Source: Toxorhynchites rutilus septentrionalis (lineage: Eukaryota > Arthropoda > Insecta > Diptera > Culicidae). Taken from it: a stretch of 64,000 nucleotides of DNA. The stretch covers positions 164,919,328-164,983,327 of the forward strand of contig NC_073745.1 of NCBI RefSeq assembly GCF_029784135.1, in the 5' to 3' direction. The notes beneath the pieces are model-generated. The model was given only the letters and a program-made list of their open reading frames with translations. It had not been told where the DNA came from and searched no databases. This document shows, in pieces, positions 42,418-53,989 of this stretch (position 1 is the first letter of the stretch; each line of letters starts with the position of its first letter). Position numbers and translations under genes: made by a program.

Positions 42418-42961
42418 TTGCGCCGAAAAGAAATGCACGATCACACCGAATACACACATCAGAAGAAACGCTATTATGTCCCTGAGCAGCAGCGGTGTTT
42501 CCAAACAAAGTTAATGTGTTCCACAAGCGGCAATATTTGTATTGGGGATTATACAACTTACACCTCGAAAGGAAGTGCATTACTTGGCCCATCGATTGTG
42601 AAACTGTTGGCAGGTACATTTAGACTAGATAAATTTCGGACGTACTTATCATTCCCTCGAATCCAGCGAGACCAAATCTGCCCTTTTGTTTTTCTTTCAG
42701 GTTAACTTGAAGAGTTTCCGGGCGCCGGGTCTTTAGTCCGTCCTCTCCATTCATTGTACAAATATTGCGCCAGCGAACGTCATTCAATCGTTGTGCGAAA
42801 CAAATTCTCTCGATGACACCAGCATAAAAATACCAACGCAGATATTTATTACCAACATGCTAATCATCCAGCAGCAAAAATCTCCGAGCGTGGAAATGGA
42901 CCCATCTGCAAATTGTGCCAACGTAAACCAGTGCCCATACAAGTGCTTGAGTACCCATTTT
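42418..42961 (+). other. Possible 5' exons of an unrecognised spliced gene
   Basis: A plausible intron (42614-42700: CAG|GTACAT to TTTCTTTCAG) precedes an exon with ATG at 42857. This encodes MLIIQQQKSPSVEMDPSANC and 15 more codons up to a possible donor GTATGT at 42962. A candidate in-phase exon is at 49764-49886. No family recognised. The donor context is weak, so this is a hypothesis only. Confidence 0.2.
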
Positions 42962-42994
42962 GTATGTTGAAATAGATGAACAAAATATAACCAT

Positions 42995-43462
42995 TTATGC
43001 CGGATTTACAATCATCCACAATGAGCGCGATTTTTTTCCTTCAATCGCGATTTTTACTCGTCAACCAATCAGAGCAAAGCGCGAAATCACCCATGACAGT
43101 GCGAAAAAAGATAGAGCTCTCCAAGCTTTGGCTGCGAAAATCGCGTTGCTTTGATAGGAGACACTATATACATCAGACAGGTGGAACAAAATATGCTTGA
43201 TGGGTGGAACGATATATCGAAAGAAATGTTCAGCTCTGTACATATGAAACGCTTCATAAAGTGAGAGCTGAATCGATCACTTATTGCAAGCGTATTGCTG
43301 CATAATCATGATTATTTTTACACATTTTTGTTAATATTTGATTGAATTCGTTAGTTTTTCAATTATTAATTATTCGGAGTTTTATACTTCCATTCACATT
43401 TCTAGCGATATGATTTTGTTCCACCAATCTAGTACGATCTTGTCCATAACAAATAATGACAG
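42995..43462 (+). repeat. Repeat family C, copy 1
   Basis: ccggatttacaatcatccac, tcaaccaatcagagcaaag, ccaagctttggctgcgaaa, to cttgtccataacaaataatg. Copies at 44905-45357 and 45505-45924. Non-coding. Confidence 0.7.
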
Positions 43463-44583
43463 TATAGGCCCATTTATACGTTGCTAGTAGCTGACTGACT
43501 GAATGAGCAGCTACTGACCCGGTGAACTCGCTTGACAATTGGTTGACTCGCCTTGTCCGTTCACACGGTGTGAGCTGCTGACACGAAACTAGATACTGCA
43601 GCATTGGCTTACCAGGGATGCCAGATGATTTTTCAAATGTCCATCAAATAGTCAGGAACAGCAATCAGGTCCGAATATGACAGATGATTGATCCGAATTC
43701 GACTCCTCTATAGGCAGTATTCGTCTCAGGTTTCCAGTAGCACACTGTTGGATTTCATTGGTCCAAAAATACAACGCCGAGATACACTCATGAGGGATGC
43801 TATACCTGCAAGAGTGAAATTAAAAAACGACATTGATGTGCCTTGCTTCTGGAATATCGTTCAGATTGTTGTCGTTATTTTTTAGAATCTCGAAAGCATT
43901 CATAACTAAGATAATTCCGGAAGTATGTGATGCTATAAATGACAACATTGAAGATTTTTTAAAATTTTATTTAGTTCGTCTTGCCAGCAGCTTCGTGTTC
44001 CAATTTGTGAAATAAAAATGATGGTAGATTTGCAGGTGGAATAAATACGCGTCAAAAATGGAAATAATGAATGGAAATGTACTTTTTAAAATCGAATATG
44101 TATTGTGTTTTTTAGAACAATACTTTCTTTGCAAGTTGTGAGAGAATTTTGAATGAAAGTTGTGCCTGATAATGATTCTATATTAGAGATTCTCAAGAAA
44201 ACTATCTCAAAAAGAAAGCATGCCCAGCCAGCGTGCATATCAAAATAACAACGATTTCATTTAGAAACTATGAGGGTTTTATTTGTTTTTCCAATAATTT
44301 TCAAGTCTATAAATATCTTCGCATATTTTCAAATATTTAAAAAATTGAGACATGTCTTTACATTTGGCATCCCTGATTCGAACGCTAAATTCTGTTTTTG
44401 ACGTTTTGAGAGATGCGAGTGCGAGTGAATTCAAAAAACTTTGAAGTAGCTCGCACGCCGGATTACACATGACACTAACTGGCATGATGTGTTCACACGG
44501 TGTGAGTAGCTGCACTGCAGTAACTGACTAGACCGACTCGTATGCTTACTCGCACCGTCTGAACCCGGCTTATGATTAGAGGG
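43463..44583. other. Mixed unassigned repeats
   Basis: ttcacacggtgtgag occurs at about 43560 and 44490 in similar gagtagctg/gagctgctg contexts. 44040-44240 is a family E copy. No gene found. Confidence 0.4.
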
Positions 44584-44700
44584 ATGCAGGTTTCACAGAC
44601 AGATTATGACAAATTATCGCGCGATATCGCTAAGCATTGTAAAGAGCTGCATTGAAAAATATCGCGAGTGAGTATTTCGCATGCGATTAAAAGCCTGCAT
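44584..44700. mobile_element. 117-bp MITE family D, copy 1
   Basis: ATGCAGGTTT at the left and AAAGCCTGCAT at the right are inverted termini. The interior has cgcgatatcgc and atcgcatgcgatt palindromes. Copies: 45363-45479, 47914-48029. Confidence 0.65.
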
Positions 44701-44904
44701 TGTAAAGGAATTAGTCGTCATTATTGCAAGAACTGAAAATATACTAACAATACGAATGCAACCCGTTAACAATAAATTGGGCGTTGGCACGAAACCCCTA
44801 AAGAAGGATCGGAGTTGGGGCGATATTCTCGTACATGTTTTGACACTTGTATTTACCAATTTACTCGCGTAAAATATACGAATGATTAGTACGGTCGAAA
44901 ATGA

Positions 44905-45357
44905 CTAATGCCGGAATTACAATCATCCACAATGAGAGCGTTTTTTTTTCTTCAATGGCGATTTTTGTTCGTCAACCAATCAGAGCAAAGCGCCATGACA
45001 GTGCGAAAAAAGATAGAACTCTCCAAGCTTTGGCTGCGAAAATCGCGTTGCTTTGACAGCTACATACATCAGACAGGTGGAACAATATATGCTAGATGGG
45101 TGGAACGATATATCGAAATAAATGTTCAGCTCTTTACATATGAAACGCTTCATCAAGTGAGAGCTGAGTCGATCACCTATTGCAAGCGTATTGCTGTAAA
45201 ATTTTAATTATTTTTACAAATTTTTGGTTATTTTCGATTGAATTTGTTAGTTTTTCAATTATTAATTAACTGGAATTTAATACTTGCATTCACAATTCTA
45301 GCGATACCATTTTGTTCCATTAATCTAGTACGACCTTGTTCATAACAAATAATGGCA
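44905..45357 (+). repeat. Repeat family C, copy 2
   Basis: Same blocks as 42995-43462. Confidence 0.7.
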
Positions 45358-45362
45358 ATATG

Positions 45363-45479
45363 ATGCAGGTTTGGCAGACAGATTACGACAGGTTATAGCG
45401 CGATATCGAGCACCATTGTAAAGAGCTGCACTGAAAATTATCGCGAGTGAGTATATCGCATGCGATTAAAAGCCTGCAT
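45363..45479. mobile_element. 117-bp MITE family D, copy 2
   Basis: Same termini as 44584-44700, directly after family C copy 2. Confidence 0.65.
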
Positions 45480-45504
45480 TGTAAAGGAAGCATAACGAGT
45501 TGGT

Positions 45505-45924
45505 ATTATTTATGCACAATGAGCGCGATTTTTTTTCTTTGATAACGATTTTTTATTCGTCAACCAATCAGAGCAAAGCTAGAAATCACCCATGACAGTG
45601 CGAAAAAAGATAGAACTCTCCAAGCTTTGGCTGCGAAAATCGCGTAGCTTTGACAGGTGATGATACTACATACATCAGACAGGTGGAACAATGTATGCTA
45701 GATGGGTGGAACGATACATCGAAATGAATGTTCAGAGAGCTAAGTCGATCACCTATTGCAAGCATATTGCTGCATAATCATAATTATTTTTACACATTTT
45801 TGTTAATATCCTATTGAATTAGCTAGTTTTTCAATTATTCATTATCTGGAATACTTTCATTCACACATCTAACGGTATAATTTTGTTCCACCAATCTAGT
45901 ACAAACTTGTCCATAACAAATAAT
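45505..45924 (+). repeat. Repeat family C, copy 3
   Basis: Same blocks; its end (ataacaaataat) is where the LINE inserted. Confidence 0.7.
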
Positions 45925-47888
45925 TTTTTTTTATTTTATTTTATTTCACTTCGTCTTAGATTTAAAAAAACATCTCACAGACTGACAAATCTTAAATACT
46001 ACCTAATATTCCTAATTCTACGTAAAAACACATTTAGATACATTAAAATCGAAGTGACATTGAACTTCATTAAACGCACGGAAGCAGCTGGACAAAGGAC
46101 AGTTTTGCCCGTACGACGTTGTATGCGGCCGTATCGCCAATAGCTGTCTTTCGCGGAGCTGTCTGGTGGGAGCGTAAAACCGTATCTCGCTGATTAACTC
46201 CGCACAGTCGATGTTTCCGGACAGTAAATCGAAGACGAACAGACGTTGAATTTTCTTCCGCCTCGCCGAAAGCGTTTCTATGTCAATAAGCATGCAGCGA
46301 CTTTCGTAATCAGGAAGATGAGCGGGATCGTTCCATGGCAGTTGTCTTAAGGCGTAGCGACACTTCGAACCATTGAGCTGTACAGAGCCTTCAGCGTGTA
46401 CGGGTCACGGAAGGACTGCGTGTTCCGCCGGATAAACCCTAGAACAGCGTATCCTTTTGCGATGACGTTGTTGATGTGTTCGGTAAACTTTAGTTTGATG
46501 TCGAGAATTACCCCGAGATCTCGAATGGAGGTAACGCGATCGATAACAGCAGAACCGATTATGTAGTCATGGGACAGAAACGATTGGCGCCTTGTAAATG
46601 TGATTGTCTTGCACTTGCTGATGTTCAACTCCATCATCAGCACACCATGCAACCAATTCATTCACGTCAGCTTGTAGAGCATAGCAGTCCAATATAGAAG
46701 AGATTTTCCTAAATATTTTTAGGTCATCAGCGTAGAAGAGCTTACCAGACCTCAGCCGGCTGGCGAGATCATTAACGAAGAGAATGAAAATCAAGGGCCC
46801 AAGAACGCTCCCTTGAGGGACGCCGGATTAAATAAGATATGTACGGGAACGAGCACTTCCAACTCTCACGAAAGCTTTTCTATCGGTTAGATACGATCTG
46901 AGCCACTCAGTTATCCATTCAGGAAGTGCAATATGTTTGAGTTTCGCGATAGCCAGTTCGTGGGGGACTTTATCAAAAGCTTTCGAGAAATCAAAATATA
47001 TAGCATCTACCTGACTGCGACTTTCTACAGTTTCCGACAGAACGCTCATGTAACTCATCAGATTTGAAACGGTTGAACATTTCTTCACAAAACCATGTTG
47101 AGCATCAGTTATGAACGAACGAACCGCATTAAAGAGACTCCGGTGGACGAGTTCTTCAAAAACTTTAGCAATGCAGCATAATATCGAGATTCCTCGGTAG
47201 TTACAAATGGCGTGAACACTACCAGACTTGTGAATTGGAGTGATCGATGCCATCTTCCACACCTCTGGAAACCTACGCTCGCTCAGGGAACGATTGAAGA
47301 TTGTGCTGATAGGAGTTTTTAATGCATCTGCACATTCCTTTAGAAATGCTGGAGGTAGACAGTCTGTACCGGCACCCTTGGAAGCGTCAAGCTTTTTCAA
47401 AACTGCAGCTACGTTATTTGGGGCGAAAGTTAATAGCGGAAGGTTTATGTCAAACGATGGAATGTTTCGACCAGCCGCTGATAAACTGGGAGTGTCACGA
47501 TTGTGCACGCTAATAAAAAAGTCCGCGAAAAAGTCAGCGATATTCTCGGGCGAGTCCGCAGTAGCTCCATCATGCGTCATTCCTGAGGGAATTCGAGTAG
47601 TATTTTTCAGGTTCCTAATGTAGGACCAGAAAGATGCTGGATCACGTTTCAAGTTTGATTCGGTGCGGTTGTTGTAACTTCGAAACGCGTTTTCTTGACA
47701 TTCATTGTAGATCGTTTCAAGGTGTTTTAATCTATCCCTGTTGCACGAAGATCTTTCGCGGAAAAAACGTTTACGTGATTTCCGAACGATATTACGAAGG
47801 TGTCGTAGTTCTGGTGTCCACCAAGGGAGTTTTGAGTGAATTGCGGAACTCCTGTGTTTTCGTGGAACTTGATCGTCGAGTATGTTAA
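45925..47888 (-). mobile_element. 5'-truncated non-LTR retrotransposon (jockey/CR1 group)
   Basis: A reverse-strand copy with its A-rich tail at the left (T-runs, tattttatttta at 45925-45945) and target duplication AAATAAT at 45918-45924 and 47889-47895. Only the 3' half of the reverse-transcriptase ORF is present, so it was 5'-truncated on insertion. It landed in a family C/D array. Confidence 0.88.
46347..47885 (-). pseudogene. LINE reverse transcriptase (broken)
   Basis: Reads open from about 47885 (LPWWTPELRHLRN) through 47652. RT blocks in order: LDASKGAGTDCLPPAFLK, ITPIHKSGSVHAICNYRGIS, YFDFSKAFDKVPHEL, an in-frame TAA at 46828-46830, GVPQGSVLGPL, and the catalytic LFYADDLKIF at about 46720. 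A frameshift near 46620 precedes LNISKCKTITFTR and SIRDLGVILD. No endonuclease domain is present because of truncation. Jockey versus CR1 placement cannot be settled by eye. Confidence 0.9.
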
Positions 47889-47913
47889 AAATAATGGCAG
47901 TATGATTAGAGGG

Positions 47914-48029
47914 ATGCAGGTTTGACAGAGAGATTATGACAGATTATCGCGCAATATCGCGCATCATTGTAAAGAGCTGCTCTGAAAATATCGCGCGTGA
48001 GTATATCGCATGCGATTAAAAGCCTGCAT
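47914..48029. mobile_element. MITE family D, copy 3
   Basis: ATGCAGGTTTGACAG to AAAGCCTGCAT, continuing the array after the LINE. Confidence 0.65.
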
Positions 48030-51000
48030 TGTAAAGGAAGCATTATTCGAAAATTTGTAATATTATATATACTAATTATTTCTCTTAATGTATATTGAAT
48101 CGTATTCAAGTTGCTGCCCTTAGAAAAATCCTCGGTCGAAAACTACTAAATACATTTGGTAATGCAAAATTAATAGAATGTACAAATTTTTTGTACATAT
48201 TGTCAACAAACCCGCATCCCTACCAGAGATTAGTATATTTTACTCGATAACATTAGTAAGCTTGGATATTGTCATATCTGAAAATTGGTGAGAAAAGCGC
48301 GTATTAACCATTTTCATTGTTCCCATAAGGCAATACGGAGGTATAATAAGGATATAATAATTCTGATACGTGCATTTTCGGCGAGAAAATGTAGCCGATA
48401 TTGGGCTTCCGAATCATGGTTCTGCTTGACATATGTGTTTATTAGTACGGTCGAAAATGACTATAGATTGGTAGTATTTACCAAAAAATTCGTTATATTT
48501 ACTAATTATTTCTCTCAGTGTGCTGATCGAAAAGTTAACAAACATCACAGATGTTGCACTGAATATTGTTGCAAGCACTAGCAACATTTTCATGAAGAGA
48601 GCGATAGAATCTACCCATAGATGGCGCCAACATCGGTCGAAATCAAAATTTTGTTTCTAATCAGCGATGACGCATGTACAGTATCGACGTCTGGTGGAAA
48701 TTCTTGCTTAGGAGGCAAATTATTCTCTATTAGTTTGGCGGTCTGAGACAGTTTAAAATTGATAAAATTTGAATGAAAATGTTCAGTTTATACTATTTGG
48801 TTACTCGAAACACGCAGTACTGAACCTAATTCAACCATGCTTCTATAGATCCCTTGATATTTCTACTAAAACTCATCATAATAATATAAAATAATTCGTT
48901 TAAACACATTTTTCGTTCAAGATTTTTTCACCACTTGCGAAAACGGATTACTCTATTACATATAATATATATTTGGTACGGCAAAGTTCCATTTATAATT
49001 AAAAACTTAAAAGTGCGTGCACAAAGCTCAGCTCAATGCCGTGAACGCGAATAACTTCAATGTTTCGAACAGCCCCAGCCAACAGTATATCAAAATAACT
49101 GACAGCAGAAGTTTGGCCTTGAAACTTTTGGTTTTATACAGAGTGAAACGATCTAATATTCCAATTAGATTTATATTTAGATGTAGCTATTTTCTTGTAG
49201 TATGTTCTTCAAATTATCATTCTTACCAATTATGTTCATTATGTTGAAAAATAACCATTCTTAAACTGAATGCACATTGAAGACAACTCTGTGCTATGCA
49301 CTTCCACATAGAGAAAACACGAATGAGCACGAATTGTTTACCTTTGTGTCCCGTTCACGTATACGAACACAAATTCGCTGGCTAGGTGGTTGGATGTATC
49401 CGAAGTATCGAACCTCGCTTGTTGGTTTAATACTTCGCCGTTCGTGTAAGTTACATGTTGTTCGCGGGATTTCTATATTATACTGAAGGGAACAAGCTTT
49501 CGAAATGAAAAGGACTACATTTTAGCTTTACTTCCAGTAAAAATTGAAAAGAACATTCAACGCTAGATTAATAGTCGCGAATAATGATCATAACGTAATA
49601 CAGTTTGTAGTGATTGCCAAATTAAGGAAACTCCACACGAAGAATCAGTGCTTGTGGATATAGATATATAGTCTGATACACTATTTTTAGAGAAAAATGA
49701 AAACATGCGGATCTTGACCTACAGTGCTGACCGTCACAAAGAATCATACTATTTCTATTTCAGTCGGCGGAGAATCCAAGCAAGAAAAATCTATTTCGTA
49801 ATTGTTTCAATGGTGATCTAGCACAACGAGCCGAGCATAAACCACTACCTTCAATGAACACGACGGAACAGTGTGTAAAATCGTGATTGAAAATCTCGTA
49901 GATCACCTTGTCGGGAAAACGCGCAATAAGTGACAAAGCAAAATTCTAGTGTTTTCATAATATTCGAGCCACAGTTTGGGAATTAATCAGTGTATACTAT
50001 ACGAGTAAACAACGAAAATAAACAAAATTAATGGGGTGAAAAAGGAATGTTGGTGTGCATAAATCGATTTTAGTACTGTGTCACTGAACAGACAGCGATA
50101 GGTAAATTATCTACGATTTACAAATCAAGCGAAATAATCTGCACGAAATAAAGGTAACTGCAACGAATCCACAATGTATGAAACTATGAATGAAGGTCAA
50201 TACTATCGGAAACAAAAAACGTATACTTCTAGCCTTAAAAGGAAGCACACGAGTATGAAATTTGAAATCTTTGGCATGTTCTAATGAGTCTGGTAGTTTT
50301 AATTGTCTGTGATTCGATCGCATTGGATAGACTTTCGTTTCATTGAATCATTTTTTCACCAAAATTATTTGCTTTAACTATTACGAGTGTATTGGCGTAT
50401 TGTTGTTTATATGCAATGCAACCGCCTGTTTCGATTACGGTTGCTGTTTGTGTAGCAGTGAGGCATTCATAGAATCATTTCTTTGTTTTGCTACGATACT
50501 CACCTCAAATAACTCTCGTTAGTGTACCAAAGGTTTGAATGCATTCATCATTAGGGTGGTAAGTTCCCACATTTGAGCGTCATCATCGAACATTACAGAA
50601 CTCGCAGCTGAAGGGTTCTGATTTTGTAACTTTTCAAACCTTCAGTCAATATAGCAACATCAAAATTATGATTATCTATAAGGACCTTCCAGGGCACCCT
50701 AGCTCAGAGCAATAAGTGTGCGTGTCGCGGCATGCGTATAGCTAACTCAACACCTTCACTGGACAGCTGATTTTTACAACACATCACAGTTGCAAAATGG
50801 ATAGGTGCAAGGCTAACAGTGTTTCCTTTATGTTTTCGTCATAATATTTATAATCGAGTGTATCTACTTGCGATATCTACTGCGCAGAAGCGGAACAACG
50901 CAGCTACACAGCTTACCGCTAAGCAACATTGTTTTACTCATTTTGTTGATGTAAAAAGATCAATATAAAGAAGAATCAGCATGATTTGTCTTTGTGTAGT

Positions 51001-51240
51001 ATCGTCTCAGCAGGGAAGTGAAGAAATCGCTTCTCAAGCAGACACTTTGCGACGGAAGACTTGTTTACTACCCAAGGTCAAATATGCGTTGTACAGTATG
51101 TAGGTTTTTTTTCAGAAAGATGATAAACGCAATCTATCCACGTGATATGATACCATCTGAGATAGCCTTTTGACGATTTCCGTTTCCAATATAGTTAAGC
51201 CGTAACCCAGTCTTCTTCTCCTTAACCGTTAACCGTTTCT
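48030..51240. other. Mostly unassigned sequence
   Basis: 48650-48970 is a reversed family E copy. A splice-acceptor-like site (tttctatttcag) at 49752-49763 opens a 40-codon frame to a TGA at 49884-49886; it could pair with 42857-42961, but nothing confirms this. No other gene, RNA or repeat recognised. Confidence 0.35.
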
Positions 51241-51247
51241 CTATGAG

Positions 51248-51865
51248 CGTCGTCTATAGGCGACATCCGCACGACGACCTTTGTGTACGAGTGTCGTCTA
51301 TAGACGACATGGTTCCCGGAATAAATCGCCACAGAAAACGACTGCAACAGAAACCACCGCTTATAAAATGTGTAGTAGGCTATAAATATTGTGGCGCGGT
51401 ATTGTATTTCAAAACAAGAATTAACCGGGCAAACGTATCGCCCCAGGCAAACGTAACGCCCCGGGCAGACGTATACCGTCCGACGCTCGCTAGAGCTCGG
51501 TCGGACATTGCTAAAGGATCGTATCCTATGTTTCAAACTAACCGGGCAATCAGTGGATCCCAGGTTTGCGTGCGAGACACCGCCGCTTCCGACGGCGGGT
51601 CGGCGGTGGACTCGGATTGCGTCATCTTGGCGGCATGGGCCGCCTCGATTCCTTATCCTCGCCAAATGGGGACTTCGTCCCCATTACATTGTCCTCAGAA
51701 TAAATTTCGAAAAACGAGAACAAGAGAATAAATTTATAATAGAAATGTGAGGCACATGATGTTTTTCCCGCGCCAAATATTTCTAGCCTACTACACTTTT
51801 TCTAAGCGGTTGTTTCTGTTGCAGTTGTTTACTGTGGCGATTTATTCCGGTCACCAGACGACATC
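51248..51865. mobile_element. Foldback element with ~100-bp inverted arms
   Basis: The left arm at about 51293-51403 (cggaataaatcgccacag, tgcaacagaaaccaccgctt, gtagtaggctataaatatt) is matched in inverted form at about 51768-51865. The centre is GC-rich with several small hairpins (GGGGACTTCGTCCCC; ggcggcatgggccgcc). The outer end has the palindrome TGTCGTCTATAGACGACA. Confidence 0.75.
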
Positions 51866-51907
51866 AGGGTGATACTGCATACTGTGATTGATTGATTCTT
51901 TGTTTTT

Positions 51908-52272
51908 AAGAGGCTTTAGGCGGCTCGCACACCGCAGCAATAAGCAACTAGCAAACTGCAGTACACAATATGCAACAGGAAACATATTTTGTTGTTCTTC
52001 GCATACCAGAGCAATAAAAACCCCTGACATTATGCAAACAATCGCCTTAATGTACGAAACTTGTCAAAATATGAGCGATAAGTTGCTATTCAACCGACAC
52101 GCCGTGTTGCTAGCGACATGTGTTGCTCTGTAAAGGCGACAGCGATATCGTATTGCGTCGGTGTGCGAGATCAACAAAGATTAAATGGAAAAATCCATTG
52201 GTGATAATATTGCTTATTGCATGTTGACAGTTGCTAGTTGCTCATTGCTCCGGTGTGCGAGCCGCCTTAAAC
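51908..52272. mobile_element. MITE with ~40-bp inverted termini
   Basis: Left tttaggcggctcgcacaccg with aagcaactagcaa; right ttgctagttgctc with cggtgtgcgagccgccttaa. Non-coding, about 365 bp. Confidence 0.8.
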
Positions 52273-52597
52273 TTTGCAGTTCATTCACCTCTATACCTGC
52301 ATACTGTGATACTTTTCAACGCAATGCTCCGTACAGCGGTAGCACTCCGACAGAGCACACTGCCATAGTGAAAGGGTTAAATGCATGATGATGTATATGT
52401 ACATCAGTGTTTTCTTCCTTACATAATTTTTAAACGGTAATCCAAACACAGTATTTTTTACTTTTAAAAGATGCTAAAAATATCTATAACGCAAACTTTT
52501 ATGATACTTTTTTAACTGTCAAAATTTGACAGATTGGCGCAACACTTTCATACACAGTTTGTATTTAAAAGGGAAAAATCATGCATTTAAGGGTTAA

Positions 52598-52858
52598 ATG
52601 GCACTAACGTTCCTAAAGGAACTTCACCGTCTCAACGTAGTATTACTTGCGTCATTTTTTATACGTACTTAGTTGAGATTTCTATGCCAAATAGCACGCC
52701 TTGAATGCATTCTGAGTGGCAAGCTCTAGAAGACGTGTGACCACAGTGCAAGTCGGAGGAAGTTTCTCTGACAAAAATTTTCCCCCGACCAGAACGGGAA
52801 TTGAACCCCCGGCATGTCAGGTGTGCCGCTAACCACTTGGCCACGGAAGCGTAACCCA
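52598..52858 (-). mobile_element. tRNA-derived SINE (Feilai-like)
   Basis: The reverse strand has a Pol III A box (GTGGCCAAGTGGTTAGC, 52833-52849) and B box (GGGGGTTCAATTCCCGT, 52794-52810) spaced as in a tRNA-Ser-like head, followed by a non-tRNA body to about 52598. This is the structure of the Feilai SINEs of Aedes. It is not a functional tRNA, because the body replaces the 3' half. Confidence 0.8.
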
Positions 52859-53130
52859 GTCTCCGAACCTTTAAAAACCCCTTGCATATTTGAATTTTAA
52901 AGTTTAAAAAAACTCAAACTTTGACCGCTTTGTGCCACTTTCCCTTAAGGGGGTATTCTAGTGTAGAGACGCGAATTTAGGACGTTTTTTCGAACTCCGT
53001 AAAAATAAAACAATCATTATTTGTTCATCTATCTTTTAACAATAAAACGGAGAAAAAATATTCATAACTAGAATAGTTACAAGGTGATGAAGTGAGGGGG
53101 TTCAAAAAAAAGTTGTGCCATGGCGTACAT

Positions 53131-53436
53131 CAGGGGTTTTCAAATGGTGCTCCGCGGGAAATTTGTGCTCCGCAAAGTTATAGCAAATGCTCCCACTTGA
53201 AAACCCACCTTGAAATAAACATTCTTTAATTCAATTTCACAGGGCATATAGTAATTTATCTTATTTACTCCGGGTCAGATGTCGTGTAACTGCGACGCGC
53301 AATTGAAATAGAGTTTTTCGTAGTCGGGTTATTTCAATGCCAATAGAATTTGTTTATTTGGTTTAAAAATTGCAGGTGCTCCGTCAAATGTTTTTGCTAT
53401 AAAAAGTGCTCTGCCATAAAAAATCTGAAACCCCCT
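53131..53436. mobile_element. hAT-type MITE (306 bp)
   Basis: CAGGGGTTTTCA at the left and TGAAACCCCCTG at the right are inverted. The flanks GCGTACAT (53123-53130) and GCGTACAC (53437-53444) form an 8-bp duplication with one change. Inside are repeated gtgctccg motifs. Confidence 0.8.
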
Positions 53437-53493
53437 GGCGTACACGATTCAAGCCCTTCTGGTTATCTGAACCAAAAAAAACGAACAGATTCT

Positions 53494-53498
53494 AAATC
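53494..53498. other. Pao/Bel target-site duplication, left
   Basis: AAATC, repeated at 60991-60995 on the other side of the retrotransposon. Confidence 0.9.
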
Positions 53499-53989
53499 TG
53501 TTCTCGAAGTCAGAACAAACACCGTTCTTCAGTTGCGTTACTAAGCAGCTACAAGCTATAATTTATTTTTAGGTATTTAGTGAACATTATAAAGGTAAGT
53601 ATAATTAATCTCTTACATTATCGGTATTTTCTTCCGTTTTCAGATTTTCTCCGTCACTTTTCAACCAGAAGGGTTAATTCCAGAAAAACTACTACAGCAA
53701 GAGTTCATGTTAGGATATAAAATTACTATTAAATAATGCTTCTTAAATACCTGAATTCAATTAAATTGTCCACTTACTGCGTGGCAAATTTGAAGCGTAC
53801 AGTATGTATTATAATGCAAATGAACACTTCCGAACGTGAACCGAATAACTAGTACAATGTTGAGGAGTGAAAATAACAAAATGGCGTAACTATGGATACG
53901 GAAGTTTCTAGACCCGTTTCGCCCGACTCGCTCGCGATGGTTCAGGTTGGTTCACCATCTTTTCGCCGCGACGAGGGGTCTCGGCAACA
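53499..53989 (-). repeat. Pao/Bel 3' LTR
   Basis: 491 bp; on the element's sense strand it runs TGTT...AACA. Compared with the other LTR I find one difference (aagcagctac here, aagcaactac there). Confidence 0.95.

Noticed and set aside
52659..52858. Possible tRNA gene on the reverse strand (A and B boxes)
   Set aside because: The 3' half of the cloverleaf is replaced by a non-tRNA body, so it is a tRNA-derived SINE.
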